Positions 39,285 to 48,670 of a DNA stretch of 64,000 bases are shown one piece after another; the first letter of the stretch is position 1, and each line of letters begins with the position of its first letter. The notes beneath the pieces were generated by a model. The model saw only the letters and a list, made by a program, of their open reading frames with translations, made no database searches and was not told the origin of the DNA. The stretch is from Solibacillus sp. FSL W7-1464 (GTDB taxonomy: Bacteria > Bacillota > Bacilli > Bacillales_A > Planococcaceae), in NCBI RefSeq assembly GCF_038004425.1, contig NZ_JBBORC010000001.1, forward strand, positions 1,031,001 through 1,095,000. Reading direction: 5' to 3'. The translations under genes were made by a program, and so were the position numbers.

Positions 39285-41111
39285 TTGGCTGACTTAATGA
39301 TACAAAAATTAAGAAACAATGAATATTTTGGGTTACAAACAACTTTTGATAATCTTTATGAAGAAAGCAAAAGTGGTCGATATTTTACAGACCTTTATGA
39401 ATTAATTATTTCTAAAGAAAACATTCAACTCGCCTTTCGAAACCTGAAGAGTAATACAGGTAGTAAAACGAAAGGGACAAACGGACACACAATTAAACAC
39501 CTGAACAAAATGAATGCTGATAAACTAATCAAACTTGTTCGAAAAAGACTGGAAAATTATTCACCACATGCAGTTAGAAGGTTGTTTATACCAAAACCTA
39601 ATGGAAAGATGCGACCTCTTGGTATCCCGACAATTGAGGATAGACTAATACAGCAAATGTTCTTACAAGTATTAGAACCAATTACAGAGGGAAAATTCAA
39701 TCCACAAAGTTATGGATTTAGACCGAAGCGAAGCACACATGATGCACTCGCAAGATGCTATCATATGGTGAATCATAGCCATCAACATTACGTTGTTGAT
39801 ATTGACATTAAAGGTTTCTTCGACAATGTGAATCATAAAAAGTTATTGAGACAATTATGGACGATTGGTATTAGGGATAAAAAAGTATTAGCAATAATTA
39901 AGAAGATGCTTAAAGCTGAAATTAGTGGTGAAGGAATACCACTGAAAGGAACCCCACAAGGAGGTATTTTATCTCCATTGCTTACAAATGTAGTTTTAAA
40001 CGAGTTTGACTGGTGGATTTCAAATCAGTGGGAAACGAAACCGACAAAAGTACCTTACAAGTTAAAACGCAATAAAACGGACGCTCTTAAAAAGACGAAA
40101 CTAAAGCCTATGTATTTAGTTCGATACGCAGATGATTTTAAAATCTTCACAAATTCTTATCAAAACGCCTGTAAGATCAAAGTAGCTGTTAAGAAATGGC
40201 TAAAGGAACGACTAGGGTTAGAAATTAATGAAGAAAAAAGTAAAATTACAAACTTGCGAAAAAACGGTACAAACTTTTTAGGGATTCGATTTAGAGCGGT
40301 ACAAAAGGGCAATTCGAAAACGGGATACATCGTTAATTCGAAAATGGACCCTAAAGCAAAAGAAAAGGTACAAGGTGTAATTAGGCATCAATTGGTAAAG
40401 CTAAGAAAAAGCCCTACTCCACAAAAGGTGATGAATTTTAATGCAAATATTATAGGCCTGCAAAATTATTATAAAATCGCTACCCGAATATCGCAGGACT
40501 TTAATGAAATAAGGCATAAAGTTCATCCGAATATTAAGTCACTTCTATTTAGAAAGATTTTTGCTAAGACAAAAGAATCAAATGGAGTGATTGATAAGTT
40601 TTATGGGGATTACAATTATCCACGTTTCAAAAGCAATGGATTACTGGTCTATCCTATCGAAGCGGTTCGACATGATATACGAGGACAGCGCAAGCCTGAA
40701 TTCACGATTTACAATGAAATTGATAGGAAAGTAATTCATAAAGATTTAAAACAAGTGTCTGTTAGAGAAATTGAAATGTTTCGTAAAGGAATATATAAAT
40801 CGAAAAGTGTTCTGTATGAGAATAACCGTCTAAGTAAGTATGTAGCGCAAAAAGGTTGCTGTGGAATTACTGGTGAGCGATTAACTCCTCATCAAGCAAT
40901 ATGCCACCACAGAAAACCGACAGCTCAAGGCGGCTCAGATGAGTACGATAATTTAATTATTATCAACAAGCAATATCATACAATCATTCATCATTCAGAC
41001 CCGTTAATAAATAAAGATTACCGAAAGATAATAAGTAAGTTCGAAGTAAAAGCATTAAATAACTTAAACAGACTAAGAACGGAAGTAGGAAATCCAAAGC
41101 TTAGTCTATAA
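39285..41111 (+). CDS. ltrA: Group II intron-encoded reverse transcriptase/maturase with HNH endonuclease
   Basis: The 608-residue intron-encoded protein acts in splicing and in intron homing. The RT domain (about 60-350) has RRLFIPKPNGKMRPLGIPT, SYGFRPKRSTHDA, GTPQGGILSPLL and the catalytic YADDF. A maturase X region follows (about 370-480). The C-terminal HNH domain shows AICHHRKP, GGSDEYDNLIII and a final His. The TTG at 39285 is chosen because TAGGGAGTGA precedes it; ATG 39297 is the alternative. The domains are all intact, so the intron may still be mobile. I would guess a bacterial class B type; this needs a tree. The symbol is by family analogy. Confidence 0.93.
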   Translation: MADLMIQKLRNNEYFGLQTTFDNLYEESKSGRYFTDLYELIISKENIQLAFRNLKSNTGSKTKGTNGHTIKHLNKMNADKLIKLVRKRLENYSPHAVRRLFIPKPNGKMRPLGIPTIEDRLIQQMFLQVLEPITEGKFNPQSYGFRPKRSTHDALARCYHMVNHSHQHYVVDIDIKGFFDNVNHKKLLRQLWTIGIRDKKVLAIIKKMLKAEISGEGIPLKGTPQGGILSPLLTNVVLNEFDWWISNQWETKPTKVPYKLKRNKTDALKKTKLKPMYLVRYADDFKIFTNSYQNACKIKVAVKKWLKERLGLEINEEKSKITNLRKNGTNFLGIRFRAVQKGNSKTGYIVNSKMDPKAKEKVQGVIRHQLVKLRKSPTPQKVMNFNANIIGLQNYYKIATRISQDFNEIRHKVHPNIKSLLFRKIFAKTKESNGVIDKFYGDYNYPRFKSNGLLVYPIEAVRHDIRGQRKPEFTIYNEIDRKVIHKDLKQVSVREIEMFRKGIYKSKSVLYENNRLSKYVAQKGCCGITGERLTPHQAICHHRKPTAQGGSDEYDNLIIINKQYHTIIHHSDPLINKDYRKIISKFEVKALNNLNRLRTEVGNPKLSL

Positions 41112-41133
41112 CATTCAACAAAACTAACGATGG

Positions 41134-41170
41134 AACGCCGTGTGAGTGTGAAAGCCTCATGCACGGTGTG
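41134..41170 (+). ncRNA. Group II intron domain V
   Basis: CGCCGTGT pairs with GCACGGTG around an inner TGAG/CTCA stem capped by a GAAA tetraloop, with a 2-nt AT bulge, the canonical domain V form. It is followed by a short domain VI whose likely branch-point A is at 41211, eight bases from the intron end. Exact stem limits are by eye. Confidence 0.75.
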
Positions 41171-41218
41171 GGACGGGGGAAAAGCTGGTGATAACTTCAA
41201 AGGCTTACCTATCGTCAT

Positions 41219-42624
41219 ACTTCTCCGGCGAATATCAGCCACAGGCGCATAACTATACGAAAGTGCTGTTCGGTGAAGATTATGTATTCCGTGCCGGAAC
41301 GATTGGTACGGTCGCTGAAAAGACGGCCTATGGTTATGTAAAAGGATACGGAAGCGACAATGGCATCACTTACCGAAATGCGGAAGTAGACCGCCTTGTG
41401 CAAGGATGTACAGGGGTAAAACGTACAACAGGACAACACCCTGGGGGCATTATCGTAGTACCGGATTATATGGATATTTACGACTTCTCGCCAGTACAGT
41501 TCCCTGCGGATGCCCAGGATTCAGAATGGAAAACAACTCATTTCGACTTCCACTCGATTCACGATAATATTTTAAAGCTCGATATACTCGGGCACGATGA
41601 TCCGACCGTCATTCGTATGCTTCAGGATTTATCCGGAATCGATCCGAAAACAATCCCGACAGACGATCCGATAGTTATGAAAATTTTCAGTTCGACGGAA
41701 TCGCTCGGTGTGACGGAAAAGCAAATAGGTACGAAAACAGGAACGCTCGGAATTCCGGAGTTCGGGACAAAATTCGTACGCCAGATGCTTGAAGAAACAA
41801 AACCGTCGACATTCAGTGAACTTGTTCAGATTTCAGGACTGTCACACGGTACAGACGTATGGCTTGGAAATGCACAGGAACTGATTAAAGACGGCACTTG
41901 TGTATTAAAAGAAGTAATCGGCTGTCGTGACGATATTATGGTTTATTTAATTTATCAGGATCTGGAGCCGTCATTTGCCTTCAAAATTATGGAATCCGTT
42001 CGTAAAGGTAAAGGGTTAACAGATGAAATGGAAGCAGAAATGCGTGCAAAAAAAGTCCCGGAATGGTATATCGATTCTTGTAAAAAGATAAAATACATGT
42101 TCCCGAAGGCCCATGCGGCAGCCTATGTACTAATGGCCGTACGTATTGCCTGGTTCAAGGTGCATCACCCGATTCTTTACTATGCGGCGTACTTCACGGT
42201 GCGTGCGTCGGACTTTGATTTAATTGCGATGACACAAGGTTCTGTCATGATCCGCAAAAAAATCGATGAGATCAATATGAAGGGGCTCGATGCGGCGCCA
42301 AAAGAGAAAAGTTTACTGACAGTGATGGAACTTGCACTGGAAATGTGCGAACGCGGCATGAGCTTCAAAAAGGTTGATTTATACCGTTCACAGGCGAGTG
42401 AATTCATCATTGAAGGTAACTCATTGATTCCGCCATTTGATGCGATTCCAGGTCTAGGTACAAACGTAGCGAAACAAATTGTTGAAGCACGTAAAAACGG
42501 AGAGTTTTTATCGAAGGAAGATCTGCAGCAGCGCGGCCGTGTATCGAAAACGTTAATCGAGTATATGGATGAGCTTGGATGTCTGGAAGGAATGCCGGAT
42601 GCCAACCAGCTATCATTATTCTAA
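41219..42624 (+). CDS. polC: DNA polymerase III PolC, 3' exon
   Basis: The exon supplies the last two bases of codon 974 (Asn) and the rest of the palm, the fingers and the C-terminal domains. It opens [21 protein letters not shown] and includes [46 protein letters not shown] and [15 protein letters not shown], all highly conserved in PolC. The C-terminus DANQLSLF matches the usual beta-clamp-binding QLSLF end. An in-frame GTG at 41188 is intron sequence, not a gene start. No frameshift is seen, so the spliced product should be functional. Confidence 0.95.
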
Positions 42625-42712
42625 TGTTTGGATTGACCAAAAGAGCGGATTTTGTGTTTACGGATGCATAATCTCTTAAATGTTGTTAATTCTATCTGTT
42701 AATAGGCAAAAT

Positions 42713-42741
42713 TTGCATTAGGATAGCCTTTGTGCTATGCT
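42713..42741 (+). promoter_or_regulatory. Promoter of the rimP-nusA-infB operon
   Basis: TTGCAT (42713-42718), 17 bases, TATGCT (42736-42741), with an extended TGC directly before the -10. Its start site would be near 42748, about 25 bases upstream of a terminator. Confidence 0.65.
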
Positions 42742-42772
42742 GAGTGTAATAATTTGTTGATAGTTCACCAGC

Positions 42773-42803
42773 AAAAGAGTGGGGTTTCCCGCTCTTTTCT
42801 GTT
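42773..42803 (+). terminator. Leader terminator/attenuator upstream of rimP-nusA
   Basis: AAAAGAGTGGG (42773-42783) pairs with CCCGCTCTTTT (42788-42798), followed by an interrupted U-tract CTGTTGTTT. It lies between the operon promoter and rimP, so operon transcripts must read through it. It also ends polC readthrough. In B. subtilis nusA is known to be autoregulated by NusA-stimulated termination in this leader without an antiterminator; this arrangement matches. The remaining 290 bases to rimP hold one twin-hairpin repeat and no gene. Confidence 0.7.
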
Positions 42804-42919
42804 GTTTACACAACTATTTAATTCCGATGAGCAAGTGTTCTGATCATTTGTACAATGGAGTTGAACCTTTGGCGAATATCACAAATTTTAAAATGAAAAA
42901 AATGAAGTCCGTCAAAAAC

Positions 42920-42962
42920 GTCGTATCTTACGGCAATGACTGGCTGACCCACGTCCTGTGGG
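42920..42962 (+). repeat. Twin-hairpin repeat, copy 2
   Basis: Hairpin 1 is GTCGT-ATCTT-ACGGC (42920-42934, one G-U). A 13-base linker AATGACTGGCTGA follows, then hairpin 2 CCCAC-GTCCT-GTGGG (42948-42962) and CCTC. AAAAAC precedes it, as in copy 1. It lies in the rimP leader downstream of the attenuator. Confidence 0.65.
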
Positions 42963-43090
42963 CCTCAAAAGAAATCTGGACGCAATTGCATATTGATGTA
43001 AATGTCTCCATTTTTTTCAATGAAAACTCGTCTTTTGTTTAACCAATACTATGAAGATTTAAAACAAACAAAGACGTTAGGGAGGATACG

Positions 43091-43576
43091 ATGAGCAAAG
43101 TTACGTCGATCATTGAAGAGCTAGTGACACCGATCGTGGAAGAGCTTGATTTGGAATTAGTTGATATCGAGTTCGTGAAAGAAGGACGCGACTGGTTCCT
43201 TCGTATTTATGTTGACACACCTGAAGGCGGCATTGATATTTTACAATGTGCACAAGTGAGTGAACGTTTAAGCGAGAAGTTGGATGAAAATGATCCAATC
43301 GAGCAAAACTATTACTTAGAGGTTTCTTCACCAGGAGCAGAACGTCCGTTAAAGAAACAGCAGGACTTTGAAAAAGCAATCGGCAAATATATTTATGTAA
43401 AAACTTATGAACCAGTTAAGGATTTAAAAGAATTCTATGGTTATTTACGCGCATATACAGATGAATTTTTAGAAATCGAATTCCGTATTAAAACACGTAA
43501 AGTTACAGTACAAATTGAAAAAGAAAAAATTGCGCAAGCGCGTCTTGCTATCGATTTTTCAGATAAGCAAATTTAG
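43091..43576 (+). CDS. rimP: Ribosome maturation factor RimP
   Basis: RimP assists 30S subunit assembly around S12. The 161-residue product has the N-terminal segment VDIEFVKEGRDWFLRIYVD and the diagnostic YYLEVSSPGAERPLK motif. TTAGGGAGGATACG precedes ATG 43091. First gene of the nusA operon. Confidence 0.96.
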   Translation: MSKVTSIIEELVTPIVEELDLELVDIEFVKEGRDWFLRIYVDTPEGGIDILQCAQVSERLSEKLDENDPIEQNYYLEVSSPGAERPLKKQQDFEKAIGKYIYVKTYEPVKDLKEFYGYLRAYTDEFLEIEFRIKTRKVTVQIEKEKIAQARLAIDFSDKQI

Positions 43577-43590
43577 GAGTGAAAACAAAA

Positions 43591-44718
43591 ATGAGTAGTG
43601 AATTACTAGATGCCCTAACTGCCCTTGAAGAGCAGAAAGGTATTTCAAGAGATGTATTAATTGAGGCGATTGAGGCGGCTTTAGTAACTGCGTACAAACG
43701 TAACTTCAACCAGGCGCAAAACGTTCGTGTGGATCTTAACTTAGCGACAGGTTCAATGGTTGTTTATTCTCGTAAAGACGTAGTAGAAGAAGTAGAAGAC
43801 GATCGTCTGGAAATCGCATTGGAAGATGCGAAATTCATTAATGCAGCTTATGAAATTGGTGACGTCGTAGAAGAAGAGGTAACACCACGTAACTTCGGAC
43901 GTATCGCGGCACAGACTGCTAAGCAAGTTGTGACACAACGTGTTCGTGAAGCGGAGCGCGGTTTAATCTATGAAGAGTATGTAGACCGTGAAGATGACAT
44001 CGTAACAGGTGTAATCGAACGCCAGGATGCACGCAATATTTATGTGTCAATCGGTAAAGTGGAAGCGGCATTGCCTGTCAACGAACAAATTCAAGGTGAA
44101 GTATATAAGCCAACATCACGCATCCGTGTTTACATTACAAAAGTTGAGCGCACAACACGTGGTCCACAAGTAATCGTATCTCGTACACATCCTGGATTAT
44201 TGCGCCGTCTGTTTGAGATGGAAGTTCCGGAAATTTATGATGGCACAGTTGAAATCAAATCAATCGCGCGTGAAGCGGGAGACCGTTCAAAAATTTCTGT
44301 ATATGCACATAATGAAGAAGTAGATCCAGTAGGTTCATGCGTTGGAGCAAAAGGTGCCCGTGTGCAGACAATTGTAAACGAATTAAACGGTGAGAAAATC
44401 GATATCGTTGAATGGTCAGAAGATCCGGTTGTATTCGTTGCAAACGCACTAAGCCCTTCAAAAGTCCTTGACGTTCAGGTGAATGAAGAAGAAAAATCAA
44501 CAACAGTTGTTGTACCGGATTATCAATTATCACTAGCGATTGGTAAGCGCGGACAAAACGCTCGTTTAGCAGCAAAATTAACGGGCTGGAAAATCGATAT
44601 CAAGAGTGAAACAGATGCACGCGAATTAGGAATTTATCCTTCTGAAACGAGCACATTCGTTCCACGTGAAGATGAAGAAGAAGTACAATTTGATTTATAT
44701 GGTGATGACGAAGAATAA
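43591..44718 (+). CDS. nusA: Transcription termination/antitermination factor NusA
   Basis: NusA binds RNA polymerase and modulates pausing and intrinsic termination. ATG 43591 after TTTAGGAGTG gives 375 residues; an in-frame GTG at 43579 overlaps that site. Domains: N-terminal polymerase-binding domain (about 1-130), S1 (about 135-200), KH1 with [19 protein letters not shown] and KH2 with [19 protein letters not shown]. The acidic repeats of enteric NusA are absent, as is usual here. Confidence 0.97.
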   Translation: MSSELLDALTALEEQKGISRDVLIEAIEAALVTAYKRNFNQAQNVRVDLNLATGSMVVYSRKDVVEEVEDDRLEIALEDAKFINAAYEIGDVVEEEVTPRNFGRIAAQTAKQVVTQRVREAERGLIYEEYVDREDDIVTGVIERQDARNIYVSIGKVEAALPVNEQIQGEVYKPTSRIRVYITKVERTTRGPQVIVSRTHPGLLRRLFEMEVPEIYDGTVEIKSIAREAGDRSKISVYAHNEEVDPVGSCVGAKGARVQTIVNELNGEKIDIVEWSEDPVVFVANALSPSKVLDVQVNEEEKSTTVVVPDYQLSLAIGKRGQNARLAAKLTGWKIDIKSETDARELGIYPSETSTFVPREDEEEVQFDLYGDDEE

Positions 44719-44757
44719 GCCGTCATTTGGAATGATTTTGCAAGGAGGGTAAGCAAT

Positions 44758-45036
44758 ATGGTCGTTAATAAAAAAATTCCTTTACGCAAATGTGTCGCAA
44801 CAGGCGAGATGCTTCCGAAAAAATCAATGATTCGCGTCGTTCGTTCTAAAGAGGGCGAAGTGACTGTTGATATAACAGGAAAAAAATCCGGTCGTGGAGC
44901 ATATGTTTCTAAAACGGAAGATGCTGTTGAACTGGCGCGTAAAAAGAATATTTTAGATCGCCAGCTTGATGCAAAAGTGCCGGATGATGTGTATGAGGAG
45001 CTGCTAACGCTAATCCGCAGGGAGTCGATTTTATGA
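44758..45036 (+). CDS. rnpM: RNase P modulator RnpM (YlxR)
   Basis: A 92-residue basic protein with the YlxR core LRKCVATGEMLPKKSMIRVV and GKKSGRGAYVSK. In B. subtilis it binds the RNase P RNA and dampens its activity. AAGGAGGG precedes ATG 44758. It overlaps ylxQ by four bases. Confidence 0.92.
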   Translation: MVVNKKIPLRKCVATGEMLPKKSMIRVVRSKEGEVTVDITGKKSGRGAYVSKTEDAVELARKKNILDRQLDAKVPDDVYEELLTLIRRESIL

Positions 45037-45341
45037 CAAACCCTGCCTTGCTGCAGCTATTAGGTTTAGCGGCACGTGCACGAAAAACAATATCCGGAGA
45101 AGAGCTTGTCGTAAGGGAAATTCGCAGCGGCAAAGCGAAACTTGTCTTTTTAGCTTCGGATGCTTCGGCCAATACGAGCAAAAAGATTCAGGATAAATGT
45201 ACGTTTTATAATGTTGAGTATTATGTTTTCGGAGATCGATATGATCTTGGACATGCTACCGGGAAGGAAGCCCGTGTAGCGATTGCTATTACAGATAGCG
45301 GATTTGCTAAAAAAATGTCTAGTCTACTCAACGAAAATTAA
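45033..45341 (+). CDS. ylxQ: L7Ae-family K-turn RNA-binding protein YlxQ
   Basis: A 102-residue member of the L7Ae/L30e family ([36 protein letters not shown]). Such proteins bind kink-turn RNAs. It is coupled to rnpM and precedes infB, the usual Bacillus context. Confidence 0.92.
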   Translation: MTNPALLQLLGLAARARKTISGEELVVREIRSGKAKLVFLASDASANTSKKIQDKCTFYNVEYYVFGDRYDLGHATGKEARVAIAITDSGFAKKMSSLLNEN

Positions 45342-45355
45342 TCGGGGGTGAGCAG

Positions 45356-47749
45356 ATGAGCAAAGTAAGAGTTCATGAATACGCGAAAAAGGTAAATAAA
45401 ACAAGTAAGGAAGTTATTGAGGTGCTAGCAAAACATAATCTGCCGGTGAAAAATCACATGGCGGTCATTGATGAGCAGGCGGTCTCAAAACTAAATTCTG
45501 TCTTTAAGCAAGCAGTGGAACCAACGAAAGATTCTCCTGCAAAGACATCTGCCAAAGCTGTAAATGTAACACCAAAACGCGGTGAACAAGGGCAGAATAA
45601 AGTGCAGCAAGGTCAAAAGCAGGATCGTCCACAATCTGCTTCAAATAACCAACAACCGAACAAAGCTTCAAACGCCCAAGGGCAAACAAAATCGCAACAA
45701 GGCGAAAAAATAAGAAATGATAAAGGTAACCAAAATCGAAATATGACTCAAAATAACTTTAACAACCGCAAAGGCGGCACAACACAAAACACTACTAGTA
45801 ATAATAAAGGCGGGAATACGCCAAACAAAGGCGGTAACACGCCAAACAGAGGCGGAAATACGCCAAACAAGGGTGGCAACACTCAAAATAAAGGCGGCTA
45901 TCAACAACGCAGAAAGCCAGGTATCAACGGTGGTAAACGTCGTACGCATCGCCCAGCACCACAACCAATGGTGCAAAAAGAATTACCGGAAAAAATTACT
46001 TTCTATGAAAGTTTATCAGTTGCAGAACTTGCAAAAAAATTACACCGTGAGCCATCGGAAATTATTAAAAAATTATTCATGCTTGGCGTAATGGCAACAA
46101 TTAACCAAGAGCTGGATAAGGATGCAATCGAGTTAATCTGTGCAGACTACGGGGTAGAAGTAGAAGAAGAAATCCGTATCGACAAAACAGATTTAGATAC
46201 GTACTTCGATGATACAATCGTGGAAGTTGACGAAAACGCATTAGAAGAGCGCCCACCAGTTGTAACAATTATGGGACACGTCGACCACGGTAAAACATCA
46301 TTGCTTGACTCAATCCGTAAAACGAAAGTTACTGCGGGTGAAGCAGGCGGGATTACGCAGCATATCGGTGCATACCAGGTAGAAGTTAACGGGAAGAAAA
46401 TTTCATTCCTTGATACTCCTGGACACGCGGCATTCACAACAATGCGTGCGCGTGGTGCATCAATTACAGATATCGCAATTATCGTAGTTGCAGCGGATGA
46501 CGGCGTAATGCCTCAAACAGTTGAAGCGATCAACCACGCAAAAGCTGCAGAAGTACCAATTATCGTTGCAATCAACAAAATGGATAAACCATCTGCCAAC
46601 CCGGACCGTGTACAACAAGAATTAACTGAGCACGGATTGGTTCCTGAAGCATGGGGCGGAGATACAATCTTCGTACCAATTTCAGCACTAAAAGGTGAAG
46701 GTATTGACCAGCTTCTGGAAATGATTTTATTAGTTTCTGAAGTAGGCGAATTAAAGGCGAACCCGACTCGTTCAGCAATCGGTACAGTAATTGAAGCACA
46801 GCTTGATAAAGGCCGTGGAGCAGTTGCAACACTTTTAGTTCAAGATGGTACATTACGTGTTGGTGATCCAATCGTAGTCGGTCATGCATATGGTCGTGTA
46901 CGTGCAATGGTAAATGATCTTGGCCGTCGTATTAAAACAGCCGGCCCTTCTATGCCGGTTGAAATTACGGGCTTAAGCGAAGTACCACAAGCGGGTGACC
47001 GTTTCGTAGTATTCGAAGATGAAAAAACAGCTCGTCAAGTTGGTGAGTCTCGTTCAATGACGGCTATCCAAGCGTCACGTTCAGAAAAACAACGTGTAAC
47101 ACTTGATAACTTATTCGAACAAATGAGCCAAGGCGAAATGAAAGAGCTGAACTTAATCGTAAAAGCAGACGTACAAGGTACAGTGGAAGCAATGGCTTCT
47201 TCATTAATGAAAATTGATGTTGAAGGCGTTAACGTTAAAATCATCCACACTGGTGCGGGTGCGATTACAGAATCGGATATCTCTCTTGCTGCTGCATCAA
47301 ATGCCATCGTTATCGGATTCAACGTACGTCCGGATACGAATGCAAAACGCGCTGCTGATGAAGAAGGCGTAGATATTCGTCTGCACCGTATCATCTATAA
47401 AGTAATTGAAGAAATCGAACACGCGATGAAAGGGATGCTTGATCCGGAGTTCGAAGAGAAAATCGTTGGTCAAGCGGAAGTTCGTCAAACAATTAAAGTA
47501 TCTAAAGTGGGTACAATCGCAGGTTCATACGTTATCGAAGGTAAAATCGTCCGCGATGCCGGTGTACGTGTAATCCGTGAAAACGTTGTTGTTTTCGAAG
47601 GTGAACTGGATTCACTAAAACGCTTCAAAGATGATGCAAAAGAAGTTGCAAAAGGATATGAGTGTGGTATTACGATCAAAAACTACAACGACATTAAAGA
47701 AGGCGACATTATCGAAGCCTTCGTAATGGAAGAAATCGTTCGTAAATAA
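45356..47749 (+). CDS. infB: Translation initiation factor IF-2
   Basis: IF-2 delivers fMet-tRNA to the small subunit with GTP. The 797-residue product has the IF2N domain (about 1-52), a long Gln/Asn/Lys-rich linker (about 55-210), a second IF2N domain, and the G domain with [25 protein letters not shown] and AINKMDK. The linker contains about five 21-base tandem units encoding NKGGNTP-like heptapeptides (about 45808-45899). The stop overlaps ylxP (TAATG). Confidence 0.98.
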   Translation: MSKVRVHEYAKKVNKTSKEVIEVLAKHNLPVKNHMAVIDEQAVSKLNSVFKQAVEPTKDSPAKTSAKAVNVTPKRGEQGQNKVQQGQKQDRPQSASNNQQPNKASNAQGQTKSQQGEKIRNDKGNQNRNMTQNNFNNRKGGTTQNTTSNNKGGNTPNKGGNTPNRGGNTPNKGGNTQNKGGYQQRRKPGINGGKRRTHRPAPQPMVQKELPEKITFYESLSVAELAKKLHREPSEIIKKLFMLGVMATINQELDKDAIELICADYGVEVEEEIRIDKTDLDTYFDDTIVEVDENALEERPPVVTIMGHVDHGKTSLLDSIRKTKVTAGEAGGITQHIGAYQVEVNGKKISFLDTPGHAAFTTMRARGASITDIAIIVVAADDGVMPQTVEAINHAKAAEVPIIVAINKMDKPSANPDRVQQELTEHGLVPEAWGGDTIFVPISALKGEGIDQLLEMILLVSEVGELKANPTRSAIGTVIEAQLDKGRGAVATLLVQDGTLRVGDPIVVGHAYGRVRAMVNDLGRRIKTAGPSMPVEITGLSEVPQAGDRFVVFEDEKTARQVGESRSMTAIQASRSEKQRVTLDNLFEQMSQGEMKELNLIVKADVQGTVEAMASSLMKIDVEGVNVKIIHTGAGAITESDISLAAASNAIVIGFNVRPDTNAKRAADEEGVDIRLHRIIYKVIEEIEHAMKGMLDPEFEEKIVGQAEVRQTIKVSKVGTIAGSYVIEGKIVRDAGVRVIRENVVVFEGELDSLKRFKDDAKEVAKGYECGITIKNYNDIKEGDIIEAFVMEEIVRK

Positions 47750-48027
47750 TGATTGTATACGCAGAAGTTGAATTCATGATTCAGACTGCCCACTCATTAA
47801 AAGAAAAGCGCGCCGTCCTTCAGCGGATGGTGACGCGTACGAAACAAAAATTCAATGTTTCCGTTGCTGAAATTGATCATCAGGATGTATGGCAGCGTAC
47901 GAAGCTTGCACTTGTCTCAGTTGCTTCTTCCAAAGAAGCGGCTGAGCGCGAGCTGATGCGGGCCGTTCATTTCCTGCAGTCAAATCCAGAGTGGGAACAG
48001 CTTGATTTTTATCGGGAATATTTATAA
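47749..48027 (+). CDS. ylxP: DUF503 family protein YlxP
   Basis: A 92-residue conserved protein ([20 protein letters not shown] ... FNVSVAEIDHQDVWQRTKLA) always found between infB and rbfA in Bacilli. It has a ferredoxin-like fold; its function is unknown, probably in ribosome biogenesis judging by neighbours. Confidence 0.92.
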   Translation: MIVYAEVEFMIQTAHSLKEKRAVLQRMVTRTKQKFNVSVAEIDHQDVWQRTKLALVSVASSKEAAERELMRAVHFLQSNPEWEQLDFYREYL

Positions 48028-48084
48028 AACCCATAAATCCGGCAAATGTACTATTAATTACGCAATTTAAATGAGGTGACATTT

Positions 48085-48429
48085 ATGTCTCTACGTTCTA
48101 ATCGAGTTGCTGAGCAAATGAAAAAAGAAATTACTGAAATCATTGCCCGCAAAATCAAAGATCCGCGTGTAGGCTTCGTTACGGTTACAGATGTAGCAGT
48201 AACAGGAGACTTACAGCAAGCAACTGTTTATATTACATCGTTAGGCAATGACCGCGAACGTGCGGAAACATTGCAGGCGCTGGAAAAAGCATCCGGTTTC
48301 ATCCGTTCGGAAGTCGGTTCACGTATCCGCTTACGCCGTACGCCTGAACTGGCATTCGAATTCGATACAGCAATCGAATACGGAAACAAAATCGATGCAT
48401 TACTACGCGGCCTACACGAAGATAAATAA
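48085..48429 (+). CDS. rbfA: Ribosome-binding factor A
   Basis: RbfA is a KH-fold factor for late 30S maturation. ATG 48085 after GAGGTGAC gives 114 residues starting [19 protein letters not shown]; an in-frame GTG at 48076 is part of the ribosome site. [20 protein letters not shown] is the family signature. A strong terminator follows. Confidence 0.96.
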   Translation: MSLRSNRVAEQMKKEITEIIARKIKDPRVGFVTVTDVAVTGDLQQATVYITSLGNDRERAETLQALEKASGFIRSEVGSRIRLRRTPELAFEFDTAIEYGNKIDALLRGLHEDK

Positions 48430-48436
48430 AACCAAG

Positions 48437-48474
48437 AAGTCTGCACTGCATAACTATGCAGGCAGACTTTTTTG
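48437..48474 (+). terminator. Intrinsic terminator of the nusA-infB-rbfA operon
   Basis: AAGTCTGC (48437-48444) pairs with GCAGACTT (48462-48469), extended inside by CTGCA/TGCAG, followed by TTTTTGCTTTTT. The next 190 bases before truB show no clear promoter, though they include a short GCGTAGCGAAGC piece that may be a repeat remnant. Confidence 0.9.
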
Positions 48475-48670
48475 CTTTTTAGAGTTCTTCACTGAATTTT
48501 TTTAAGAAATTGAGTACAGAAGTTTTGTTAAAGGAGTAAACTCTATGTTAGGTTGGAGTGACGCGTAGCGAAGCAAAACGGATGATGTGAAAAGTACCGA
48601 CTATAGAACGAACTTAAAGTAAAGAATCAATTATATATGAAATCCTCATTTCGAATAAAGGAGCAAAACA

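Larger units (their letters stand above)
38568..41218 (+). mobile_element. Group II intron inserted in polC
   Basis: The 5' boundary is set by GTGCG (38568-38572), the standard group II start, and the 3' boundary by a terminal AT at 41217-41218. Removing these 2651 bases joins gatttga to acttctcc and restores [13 protein letters not shown], the exact PolC family sequence. About 700 non-coding bases (38568-39284) correspond to RNA domains I-III, an RT/maturase gene sits in domain IV, and a domain V-like stem is at about 41134-41170. The intron lies in the same orientation as polC, which is required for splicing. Exon-binding sites EBS1/EBS2 were not identified by eye. Confidence 0.93.

Noticed and set aside
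38568-41218. Possible intein rather than intron in polC
   Set aside because: The insert has in-frame stops right after the junction, 700 non-coding bases, a GTGCG start, a domain V stem and a reverse transcriptase, so it is a group II intron.
41188-41218. GTG start for a separate downstream polC-like gene
   Set aside because: These codons belong to intron domain VI; the protein homology begins exactly at 41219-41221.
42779-43042. 87-codon open frame between polC and rimP
   Set aside because: It starts inside the attenuator hairpin, has no ribosome site and runs through the twin-hairpin repeat; no family resemblance.
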